Under the pieces are notes generated by a model. That model saw only the letters and a program-made list of their open reading frames with translations, was not told the DNA's origin and searched no databases. Below, one piece after another: positions 49,232 to 57,211 of a stretch of DNA of 64,000 bases (the first letter of the stretch is position 1; each line of letters starts with the position of its first letter). The position numbers and the translations under genes were made by a program. Source of the stretch: Candidatus Woesearchaeota archaeon. Lineage in GTDB: Archaea > Nanobdellota > Nanobdellia > Woesearchaeales > JAHWIC01. Location of the stretch: the NCBI GenBank assembly GCA_019322485.1, contig JAHWIK010000015.1:1-64000 (forward strand), read 5' to 3'.

Positions 49232-52200
49232 GTTGTTCTCACCAATATAGTTGAATTCTTCTGCCCCGAGGGCTCAAGCAACGGCACAGTTGCGTTCAAA
49301 TCAATCTCTGCTGTGTCTGAGGCATCTTCCCAGTTTAGATTATATATTGCCGGCGTGCTGTTTGAAGGCATTGGAGTTAATGTTGTCGTTGCTGAAGTGA
49401 ATGAGCCGGATTCATTCACGCCTATTGCGAATTGATATGACTCATTTGGATTAGGCACTGTCTCAAACAAGTCAGTTGCATTTATTGATATGTTGACAAT
49501 TAAATTGCCTACATTTTCCAATAGGAGCGGCAGTGGGCTGTCATCTTCTGTGGATTCACTAAAGCCAGGTATTACCACCCCAAAGTCAACTACATCCCTT
49601 GTCAGGTTTATTGCTATGTATGAGCTTAATGTAAAGTTCCATACATCGCTCCATTCTCCTGAGATAATGGAGTGATAAGCCCTTACTCTCCAGAAATATG
49701 TCTTGTCAAGCTCGAGGTCGCTTATTAGTGTGTGGCTGGTTTCATTATTGCTTCCTTCTGATAGATTTCCTCTTGAGTAATCTAATGATGTAAAGATTGG
49801 CGAATCATCTATCTCTATCTCGTATTTTGCAGTTGTTGAGCCATTGTAGGTTGCATTGTACCAAGTGAATGTTGGCCTTAGCTCTGTTGTGGTGTTTCCG
49901 CTTTCCGGGCTTTTGAGGATAACCTTTGACGGCCTGTTGGCTTCTTCTCTTTCACATGCGTCTTTGCATGTGTAGCCATTGTATGTCTGGGTATAATCAC
50001 AGACCCATATGTTCTCTTTGCTGTTTCCATTGCTCCAAGGCAGTTCTCCTGATACTGTTCTTGTGTCATTGTCATCTCTTAACTCAACCTCAACAGTATA
50101 GTATCCTTCACTCAAGCCGCTTAAACTGACTGTGCCATTGCACATTCCTGTTGATGCAAGCGGAACACTTCCGAGAGATATCCTGCTGCCAGGGCTGTTC
50201 TTTTCTGCATAAACAACACAGCCAGAGGCATTAGCAGTAAATCCATAAGTGCTTGTGAAATTAACTGCTACATTCAGTGTTTCTGTTGGCACGTAATAAT
50301 CCTTTGTTGGGTATGAAGTACTGCAGTTTGTGTCTATGCAGAAGAATCCTGTTGTTTGTTTTGGCAAGGTTCTTACATCAATGGTCAGGCTTGTGTTTGG
50401 ACCAATATTGCCGACACCATCAACTGCCCTTGCATAGATTGTATTTAAGCCGTCAGATAATGTGAGGGCATACCTGCAGTCATAAGCTGATGTTTCATTT
50501 ACCCATCCAGTGCCGTCATTAAACTGGCAAAGTTCAACGCCGGAATTCCATGTGCCAGAGTCAGTTGCATTTACTCTTACATAAACAGTGTCTGAGGCGC
50601 TTAATCTGGTAACTGTATTGTCTGTTTTTATCATTCTTAGCCTGGAGGTTGTGTAATCATCATCTGCAGGAGTTGTTTTTACAAATACTGGTGCTTGCGG
50701 CGGCTCTGTTTCAAGGATGTACTGCGTAACATCTGCATTTTGCTCTACTCCGCCTATACTTGTTGAGACATAATACGAGAAACTCGAGTTTTGTACAATT
50801 GTGTCATTATCAGGGACAGTTATCCAGAATGTTAGGTTTAAAATCTGGTTTGGATATGCTCCGCTGTATTCTATAAGGACAGCCTGGTAATGATATCCTG
50901 ATTGAGCACTGTACTGCACATTGAAATTACCAGAGTCTGTTCCATAGATTCCAGAGTTTGATGCATTCATCTCATAATCTAATGGCACATAGGTTGCGCT
51001 TGCACTTCCAAGATAAATCTGGATTGTTTTTCCGTTTACATTTGTGGCTGAGTCTGTGAATGTGAATGTAAGGTTTTTTCCTCTCCAATGATATTCTGTG
51101 TATGTCAGGTCAGGTGTTCCGCCGCCCCAGTTTGTGTTTACTGAGTAATCTGGGGGCTCTCCGCCTATGTAGCTGACTGCTGCTGCATCAGAGCATTTTA
51201 GCGTGCATGCTGCTAAACTATTTGTATACGGGGCCAGGCATGAAGCACCTGATGAACAATCTGAGTCTTCGCAGTCAACTGAATTGTCAAAATCATTGTC
51301 ATAGCTGTCTGTGCATGCTGATTCTGTTGTTCTATACCCTGTTCCTGCACTAGCCGAGTTGCAGATTCCTTGGCTTGTAGACCACACACCAACGATTCCA
51401 TCACAGTCTGAATCCCTGCAGTCATAAACACCATCATTAAGGCTGGCGTTTATCTCATTAGGGTCATAATTTGTCTTTGAGATGTATTCATCTTGGTATT
51501 CATACTCATTGTTTAAGCCATCCATGCACGAATCTAGCGTTACATTCTCTTCTGGAGGACAGACCCTGCATAATCCTTGATGATAACATCCTGTATCATA
51601 ACAGTTTGCAAGATTATCGCCATCATTATCCATTGAGTAAGCTGTTGTTCCGCTTGAATTATAATCACCGCAAAGAGTATCATCAAAAGGATCAAAGTAC
51701 ATCTCTTCAAATAATGCACATAAAATATCTCCTGGGCCCAGCAGGCCATTGCAGTCAGGGTCGCCACAATCTGTTCCTGAAGCATCATTTGTCTCGTATT
51801 CTGTTCCATTCCATGTGTAGGCATCTAGGTCATTGTCTAATGTGTCATTGCAGGTCTGCTCTACTATTGATAATCCTGAGCCGTCATCTGTACAGACATA
51901 CAGGCCAGATTCCTGCACAGCATAGCAGTTATAATCATCACAATCTTCACCTGTATTTGCACCGGCATGTGCGCTTCCTGACTCTCCAACATAATAGGTT
52001 CCTAGGTCTTGGTCATTGTCAACTCCATCAGAACAGTTGTATTCCCATCTTATTGTGCATAAGCCGATATTTCCTGAGTCATTTATGTAAGTGTTATTGC
52101 AGTCAGAGTCATAATTATTCCATGCACAGTCAATTCCTGCTCCAGCTGCAGTACTTAGATTAATACCATCTGACAAATAATTATCAAGGTCATTGTCAAT

Positions 52201-55200
52201 GCTGTCAAGGCACCAGTTTTGTGTGCTGTTGCAGCCAGTTGGTGAGCATGTATAGTTTTCCCGGCCAGGGCAGGCAGAATTGTTATAACAGCTGTAATCA
52301 TTGCAGTCACCATCTTGCAGGTAGGTGTTTGCTCCAAAGTGGTATTGATATGATGCATTTGTCCATCCAGGGTTCTGCATCTGGCTGATGTAATAATCCT
52401 GGTCATTATCAAAAACATCTGTACAGTTTCTTTCAATAATTAATTCACAGTTTTGTCCTGACGGGCCGATAGCTGTATCATTGCAGTCTTGGTCATATCT
52501 ATAGCTGTCATAAGCAATAGCATACGGCCAGAATTGGTTTGGAGTGAGACCATATGCATAATAGATGCAGTCTATTCCGCCTGATAGGTTTTCCACTCTG
52601 TTTGAATCTAATAAATAATCAGTTATGTTGTAGACATACCTGTCTAGGTCATTGTCAACTCCATCAGTGCACAATGATGCTGTTTCTGTTGTAGGGCATG
52701 CAGAGTCATTTGCACAGTCATAATCATCACAATCATAGCCGCCAGAGGCGCTTGTCCTATTCCCGCCAGGATTGTATGCATTATCTAAGTCATTGTCATA
52801 ACCATCTGTACAGTTTATCTCGTGGCCTAGCTCACATTTTCCAGGACCCATATCAACACCATCACAGTCTGCATCAGGGTAGTGGTTTCCATCATAGTTA
52901 TATCTGCAGTCCATTCCACCGCCATACTGGTTGTTTGTTGCACTATATTGTGTTCCTGTCCAGCCGGTTATTGTATAATAATCAAGGTCATTATCCTTGT
53001 TGTCAGAACAGTTTGCTCCATCATTTTCCCAATAGTTTGTTACATTGCATGTTGATTGGCAGTCATACTCTCCATGTGCAATGTTGCTTCCACCTGCACC
53101 ATATTGATAATTTGGGTTTGTTGTTGAGGCTCCTGTTGAGGTCGTATTGCAGTCAAGTTCCCCATCCTGGTCATTATCAAATCCATCTGAGCAGCTTGTT
53201 TCAAAGATTAATTGGCATGTTCCTGCTGGCAATACAGAACTATTGCAGTCTATATCATACTCTACCATCCTGCAGTCAGCTCCTGCTCCTGGCAAGCCCG
53301 AGTAAAAGTCTAGGTCATTGTCCTTTCCGTCAATGCATGTTATTCCTGACTCATTTATGGGACAGTTTGAATCATTGAAACAATCATATTCTCCATGAGG
53401 ATAAGTTCCTCCACCAGAATAGGTTGACCTGGGGTTAGTTGGATTGCTTAAGTACTGGATTACCCCGCCTGTAAAGAATGCTGTTGTGTTGCAGTCAAAT
53501 GCTCTGTCACGGTCATTATCAAACAAGTCATTACATATTGTTTCTACCCCTAATTCGCATGTGCCATTGATTCCTCCAACATTATAGCTGAGCCAGCTTG
53601 AGTTTAGGATGTATGTGTTGTTGCAGTCAGTGTCCCATGTACCTGCATTATAATGGCAGTCTGTATCACCATCATCGTCATTGTCAAAGCCGTCTGTGCA
53701 GGAGTTATTTGTTGCAGCATATTTGCTTTCATTCTGGTAAGCGCATAAAGGATAGGTTCCGTCAGGGTTTGCCGATGTTGAACCAATATAAGCGTCGCAA
53801 TCAATGTCAATACAGTCTGTTGTATAATCCAAGTCATTGTCATATGAGTCTGCACAAGATATATCATGTTCATCTCTTACGCCGTCATCTGAAATATTTA
53901 TGTTAAATTTAAAGTCATATGCTGAACCATTAAATATCCTGTTCAAGACTAAGCCATACATTCCATAGAAGTTGTTTGTTGTATTCATCATTGCTTTTAG
54001 GACATTATCTAATGTGCTTTGGGTGTAAGGTGTTGGGTCAGAAGGAGGATTTGGGCCAGACTGGGCAATTATTGAGTTAGCACTTGTTGTTTTTCCGCTT
54101 AGACCGGTTGTTGCGGAGTAGTTTAATATCCAGAAATCACCAGGGTTTTCCTGCCATAATGATGTATTGAACTGCCACACCTTGAAATAAGCTGTATAGC
54201 CTGTTATTTGCGAGGTTTGATACAGCCTCATACTAAACAATGCTTCTGGCTGTATCTTGTATGTGTAAGTGACTGCTGTGTTCGATGCTGTTCCAGTGCA
54301 TAAGTTTGGTGCGCATGAAGCATCACAGGTTCCACCGTCTATGCATTGAAGTGACCCATCTAAATCACCTGGGTCATATGGCGGGTCATCTCTCCAGCCA
54401 GCTGCTGTTTTGTTGCAAGTCCATGCAGGAGTGCCCTGCTTGTTTGTATTAGAGCCCCCTACAATATAATATTCTCCGTAGACAATTGAAGCGCAGTCTG
54501 AATCCTCACAATCTATTTTACCATCTCCATCATCATCTGCATTATTAGCACAGTGCGTCTCCACAACGTCAGGGGTATTCTTTTTCTTTATTGAGAAGTC
54601 AACGTCTTTTGCACCATAATAATATGATGAGTCTGCGGGATTATAGAAAACACTTGAACAGGTGTTGTTTTCAAGGAAGTAGTTTGAGTTATCTACGCCG
54701 GCTGCACAGTTTGCTGCCCTGGTCACATAACCTACATACCATGCATAGTTGAGGGCAGCTTTACCCTCGTAGAAAGCAAGTTGCACTGTTCCGTTTAATC
54801 TTCTGCCAGATGTTACAGGTATTGTGCATGTCCTGTGGCATTCTTCACCAACAGGGCATGTTGAATCCTCAGAGTTATTGACATTAGTCACTGTATTGCT
54901 TTGGCTTATTGTATAGGATATAGAGTAATTATTTCCTGCTGTGTTGGTAACTGTTTCTGCTCCATCTGCATAGTTCGAGTCCATGCAGGAGAAATTAGCT
55001 TTTAGGTTTTCGATTATTCCTTCTCCGATTACTGTCAGATTTATTACTGAACCATCTTCGTAGAACACCCTTCTCCTGTAATTATTTGAGGTATCTGCCA
55101 CTCTCAACAGGAAGAATCCTACTGTTCCTGATGAGCTAGCTCCTCCTGTTATTTCTGTAATAGATGATAACTCTTTTCCATCAGGGATTATGAAGAAGTT

Positions 55201-55278
55201 TAGTGAACTGACAAGTAAGAGGATAATACAAAGTACTAATTTAATAATTTCAGATATCTTTTTTGTTTTATCTTTCAT
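49228..55278 (-). CDS. Giant Asp/Cys-repeat surface protein
   Basis: 2016 residues. N-terminal hydrophobic signal/anchor (about 10-32). Residues about 230-1370 hold roughly sixteen variants of CxDGxDNDxDxxxDCxDxDC (examples CSDGFDNDQDGELDCNTT, CTDSYDNDFDNSVDCEDSDC), suggestive of disulfide-locked calcium-binding repeats. The C-terminal third has Ig/FnIII-like domains (KYEIEIDDSPIFT, RPTFTWYNATYNGST). Dozens of NxS/T sites suggest N-glycosylation. No C-terminal membrane helix seen. Its ATG overlaps the DUF2080 stop as TAATG, so it is coupled to that gene pair. Surface, S-layer or adhesin role inferred. Confidence 0.85.
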   Translation of the reverse strand: MKDKTKKISEIIKLVLCIILLLVSSLNFFIIPDGKELSSITEITGGASSSGTVGFFLLRVADTSNNYRRRVFYEDGSVINLTVIGEGIIENLKANFSCMDSNYADGAETVTNTAGNNYSISYTISQSNTVTNVNNSEDSTCPVGEECHRTCTIPVTSGRRLNGTVQLAFYEGKAALNYAWYVGYVTRAANCAAGVDNSNYFLENNTCSSVFYNPADSSYYYGAKDVDFSIKKKNTPDVVETHCANNADDDGDGKIDCEDSDCASIVYGEYYIVGGSNTNKQGTPAWTCNKTAAGWRDDPPYDPGDLDGSLQCIDGGTCDASCAPNLCTGTASNTAVTYTYKIQPEALFSMRLYQTSQITGYTAYFKVWQFNTSLWQENPGDFWILNYSATTGLSGKTTSANSIIAQSGPNPPSDPTPYTQSTLDNVLKAMMNTTNNFYGMYGLVLNRIFNGSAYDFKFNINISDDGVRDEHDISCADSYDNDLDYTTDCIDIDCDAYIGSTSANPDGTYPLCAYQNESKYAATNNSCTDGFDNDDDGDTDCHYNAGTWDTDCNNTYILNSSWLSYNVGGINGTCELGVETICNDLFDNDRDRAFDCNTTAFFTGGVIQYLSNPTNPRSTYSGGGTYPHGEYDCFNDSNCPINESGITCIDGKDNDLDFYSGLPGAGADCRMVEYDIDCNSSVLPAGTCQLIFETSCSDGFDNDQDGELDCNTTSTGASTTNPNYQYGAGGSNIAHGEYDCQSTCNVTNYWENDGANCSDNKDNDLDYYTITGWTGTQYSATNNQYGGGMDCRYNYDGNHYPDADCDGVDMGPGKCELGHEINCTDGYDNDLDNAYNPGGNRTSASGGYDCDDYDCANDSACPTTETASLCTDGVDNDLDRYVYNITDYLLDSNRVENLSGGIDCIYYAYGLTPNQFWPYAIAYDSYRYDQDCNDTAIGPSGQNCELIIERNCTDVFDNDQDYYISQMQNPGWTNASYQYHFGANTYLQDGDCNDYSCYNNSACPGRENYTCSPTGCNSTQNWCLDSIDNDLDNYLSDGINLSTAAGAGIDCAWNNYDSDCNNTYINDSGNIGLCTIRWEYNCSDGVDNDQDLGTYYVGESGSAHAGANTGEDCDDYNCYAVQESGLYVCTDDGSGLSIVEQTCNDTLDNDLDAYTWNGTEYETNDASGTDCGDPDCNGLLGPGDILCALFEEMYFDPFDDTLCGDYNSSGTTAYSMDNDGDNLANCYDTGCYHQGLCRVCPPEENVTLDSCMDGLNNEYEYQDEYISKTNYDPNEINASLNDGVYDCRDSDCDGIVGVWSTSQGICNSASAGTGYRTTESACTDSYDNDFDNSVDCEDSDCSSGASCLAPYTNSLAACTLKCSDAAAVSYIGGEPPDYSVNTNWGGGTPDLTYTEYHWRGKNLTFTFTDSATNVNGKTIQIYLGSASATYVPLDYEMNASNSGIYGTDSGNFNVQYSAQSGYHYQAVLIEYSGAYPNQILNLTFWITVPDNDTIVQNSSFSYYVSTSIGGVEQNADVTQYILETEPPQAPVFVKTTPADDDYTTSRLRMIKTDNTVTRLSASDTVYVRVNATDSGTWNSGVELCQFNDGTGWVNETSAYDCRYALTLSDGLNTIYARAVDGVGNIGPNTSLTIDVRTLPKQTTGFFCIDTNCSTSYPTKDYYVPTETLNVAVNFTSTYGFTANASGCVVYAEKNSPGSRISLGSVPLASTGMCNGTVSLSGLSEGYYTVEVELRDDNDTRTVSGELPWSNGNSKENIWVCDYTQTYNGYTCKDACEREEANRPSKVILKSPESGNTTTELRPTFTWYNATYNGSTTAKYEIEIDDSPIFTSLDYSRGNLSEGSNNETSHTLISDLELDKTYFWRVRAYHSIISGEWSDVWNFTLSSYIAINLTRDVVDFGVVIPGFSESTEDDSPLPLLLENVGNLIVNISINATDLFETVPNPNESYQFAIGVNESGSFTSATTTLTPMPSNSTPAIYNLNWEDASDTAEIDLNATVPLLEPSGQKNSTILVRTT

Positions 55279-55427
55279 TATTCTATTAACACCACTTTTA
55301 CTTTTTTGTTAGCCCAGTGTTTAGGAACGTAGATTTGAGCACCGTTGCCGCTGTGTTTTGCGGTCTTCTCAATAACCTCATAACCTTCCATTTCCATTTG
55401 AATCGGCTTTCTCTTTAGGCGTTTCAT
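55278..55427 (-). CDS. DUF2080 family small protein, copy 2
   Basis: 49 residues. IQMEMEGYEVIEKTAKHSGN then AQIYVPKHWANKKVKVVLIE matches the DUF2080 transposon-associated archaeal proteins, possibly AbrB-like swapped hairpins. Nearly identical to the next copy in its last 30 residues. Its stop overlaps the start of the giant gene and its start overlaps copy 1's stop, both as TAATG, giving strong translational coupling. Confidence 0.8.
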   Translation of the reverse strand: MKRLKRKPIQMEMEGYEVIEKTAKHSGNGAQIYVPKHWANKKVKVVLIE

Positions 55428-55567
55428 TATTCTATTAACACCACCTTGACTTTTTTGTTAGCCCAGTGTTTAGGAACGTAGATTTGAGCACCGTTGCCGC
55501 TGTGTTTTGCAGTCTTCTCAACTACCTCATGCCCTTCTATTTTCATCTGAATTGGCTTACTTTTCAT
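55427..55567 (-). CDS. DUF2080 family small protein, copy 1
   Basis: 46 residues, MKSKPIQMKIEGHEVVEKTA then KHSGNGAQIYVPKHWANKKV. Same family as copy 2 with only a few differences. First gene of the operon, directly behind twin palindromes. DUF2080 genes are often linked to transposable elements, but no transposase is in sight here. Confidence 0.8.
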   Translation of the reverse strand: MKSKPIQMKIEGHEVVEKTAKHSGNGAQIYVPKHWANKKVKVVLIE

Positions 55568-55600
55568 GTAGCTACAATGTAGCTACATCACTTTATAAAG
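55567..55600 (-). promoter_or_regulatory. Promoter with twin TGTAGCTACA palindromes
   Basis: Two identical 10-bp palindromes, TGTAGCTACA, at 55567-55576 and 55578-55587, are 11 bp apart (about one helical turn). A TATA-like CTTTATAAAG is at 55591-55600. The palindromes lie between TATA and the ATG of DUF2080 copy 1 and touch the start codon. This is a typical archaeal repressor-site layout; possible regulators are the DUF2080 proteins themselves. Confidence 0.65.
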
Positions 55601-55651
55601 ATTTCGGTATTTTAGAAGATATTTTGAGAAAGAACGTCAGAAAGAAACTAT

Positions 55652-55930
55652 TTACTGAATATCCTCAATCCTAATTATATGATATCCAAACTGAGTCTTT
55701 ACGGGGCCGACAATGTCTCCTTTCTTTGCATTGAAGCAGGCATTCTCAAACTCTTTTGCCATTTGACCTCTTTTAAACCATCCAAGATTTCCTCCCTTTT
55801 TTCTTGAAGGGCACATTGATTTCTCTTTAGCAACCTCTGCAAAGTCCTTTCCATGAGTCACATCATAAGAAACAACAAGAGCTTCCTGCTCTGTTTTAAC
55901 TAAGATATGCGATGCATTGACTTTTTTCAT
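55652..55930 (-). CDS. ppiC-like: Parvulin-type peptidyl-prolyl isomerase
   Basis: 92 residues, a lone parvulin domain. ASHILVKTEQEALVV, GGNLGWFKRGQMAKEFENAC and GPVKTQFGYHIIRI are the family blocks. No signal peptide, so cytoplasmic. It lies 14 bp after the transglutaminase-like gene on the same strand. Normal for small archaeal parvulins. Confidence 0.93.
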   Translation of the reverse strand: MKKVNASHILVKTEQEALVVSYDVTHGKDFAEVAKEKSMCPSRKKGGNLGWFKRGQMAKEFENACFNAKKGDIVGPVKTQFGYHIIRIEDIQ

Positions 55931-55944
55931 AAAACACCCCTGAT

Positions 55945-56604
55945 TTATTCAACATAAACCTTTTCCTTTCCTAGATTCTTAAATGGAATCTCACCAAATC
56001 TGCAATTTCTGCAGGTTGCATCCAAATCAACCCAGTGGTCCATTGATTTATAGCTTTTCAGGGCATCTGGAAGATAAGCCTGGACATAAACATGCCTTGG
56101 AATGAAAACTAACCTTGTGTTTACACCAATTGCTTCTAAGAGAGTTGCTAATAGAACAGCAGCATCATCGCAGTCACCACCCTGAACAGAAAGAGATTCT
56201 TTGGCTGTCTTAACATACTCAAACTCATTTGGGTCAGAGACATAATTGAAATTATCACGAATAAAATAATAGAGGGCTTTTGCATGGCATACGCGATTAG
56301 TAGGGCAGCCCATAACTGAAACCCTGTCAGCAGTCTGCTTGATTAAAGGGTCTGTTGGGTCTATTAACTCCAAGAAATCGTATTTGTTGGTCACATTATG
56401 TTTTGTAAGGTTTAATGAGAATTCTGGAACAACCTCGCTGATTGTTGGAATATAATTAGGTGCAGGATCAATCTTTATAGAATAAGAAGGAACCAGCCAT
56501 AGCACAACTAATAATAACAGAAATATTGCCATAATCCATTTTATAGGGCCTCTCCACCATGGCTCTTGCTCAATATCCTCATGAACTTCGTGTTCTTCTT
56601 CCAT
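55945..56604 (-). CDS. Membrane-anchored transglutaminase-like protein
   Basis: About 219 residues from ATG 56604 (MEEEHEVHEDIEQEP). I prefer this to ATG 56667 because the shared TATA box lies inside the longer reading. One membrane helix (about 21-43) and an outside transglutaminase-like core: VQGGDCDDAAVLLATLLEAI (catalytic Cys), RHVYVQAYLPDALKSY (His), HWVDLDATCRNC (Asp). Proteolytic or cross-linking activity is possible. Cotranscribed with parvulin. Confidence 0.8.
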   Translation of the reverse strand: MEEEHEVHEDIEQEPWWRGPIKWIMAIFLLLLVVLWLVPSYSIKIDPAPNYIPTISEVVPEFSLNLTKHNVTNKYDFLELIDPTDPLIKQTADRVSVMGCPTNRVCHAKALYYFIRDNFNYVSDPNEFEYVKTAKESLSVQGGDCDDAAVLLATLLEAIGVNTRLVFIPRHVYVQAYLPDALKSYKSMDHWVDLDATCRNCRFGEIPFKNLGKEKVYVE

Positions 56605-56652
56605 ATTGATTGTTTTTTCTTCTATGTTTATATTGTTTTTGTTTGAGGAAAG

Positions 56653-56662
56653 CTTTATAAAT
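56653..56662. promoter_or_regulatory. Shared bidirectional TATA element
   Basis: CTTTATAAAT, centred on the palindrome TTTATAAA, lies 31 nt upstream of the plus-strand start at 56688 and about 53 nt upstream of the minus-strand start at 56604. A palindromic TATA box could serve both genes. Position and leaderless fit on the plus strand are good; the minus-strand use is inference. Confidence 0.5.
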
Positions 56663-56687
56663 CGCATAAAAATCCTGCGCTGGAAAA

Positions 56688-57140
56688 ATGGACTATGCTG
56701 AATCAGATAGGGAACATTTGGAGAGCACCTTAGCAGCTGCTACTTCGCCAGTATTAGCTTATTATAGAACTGGCTCAACAGTGAATGGCCAAGCTTTGCC
56801 TCACTCTGATATAGATTATATTATAATAAATGACATGGATACACATACTCCTTATGGGCATGTTGCCCGTGTCTGGGACCCAAATGCTGCAAAGTTTGTT
56901 GATTTTGTTCATTTTACAAGAAAGGACCTGGAGTCTCCATCAACAATACCAGATGAGCAGGGCAGAGATGGCAAAATTAAGTATTTGATGAGAGAATTAG
57001 TGCGTGAGAGGATACTTCTTCATGGTGGAGATGCTTTTCTTGCTTTATTAAATGAAGGAGACCTAAAAAGAGTAGCAGAACAATTAGGGATAGATTCTAG
57101 TTCAATGGCAAGGCTGAAAAATGCAGTATCCTGGGAATAG
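56688..57140 (+). CDS. Minimal nucleotidyltransferase domain protein
   Basis: 150 residues. RTGSTVNGQALPHSDIDYII contains the GS...DxD motif of the polymerase-beta-like nucleotidyltransferases (MNT type). A third carboxylate in AAKFVDFVHFTRK is plausible. No partner HEPN gene lies beside it, so a classic MNT/HEPN toxin-antitoxin pair is not supported. Substrate unknown. Leaderless start likely. Confidence 0.75.
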   Translation: MDYAESDREHLESTLAAATSPVLAYYRTGSTVNGQALPHSDIDYIIINDMDTHTPYGHVARVWDPNAAKFVDFVHFTRKDLESPSTIPDEQGRDGKIKYLMRELVRERILLHGGDAFLALLNEGDLKRVAEQLGIDSSSMARLKNAVSWE

Positions 57141-57211
57141 GTTTTTCTTTTTATCCCGAAATTAAAACAACCTTTATAAACAATAATTCTTAACTTTTTC
57201 TGGGGGAAATA

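Noticed and set aside
51471..53378. Long plus-strand frames (230 and 226 codons) opposite the giant protein
   Set aside because: His/Leu/Cys-rich products mirror the Asp/Cys repeats on the other strand; no starts or motifs support them.
55278..55567. Remnant of an insertion sequence around the DUF2080 genes
   Set aside because: No transposase frame, terminal inverted repeats or target duplications were found; the operon-like coupling to the giant gene argues for a resident function.
56688..57140. MNT/HEPN toxin-antitoxin module
   Set aside because: A nucleotidyltransferase domain is present but no HEPN gene is next to it.
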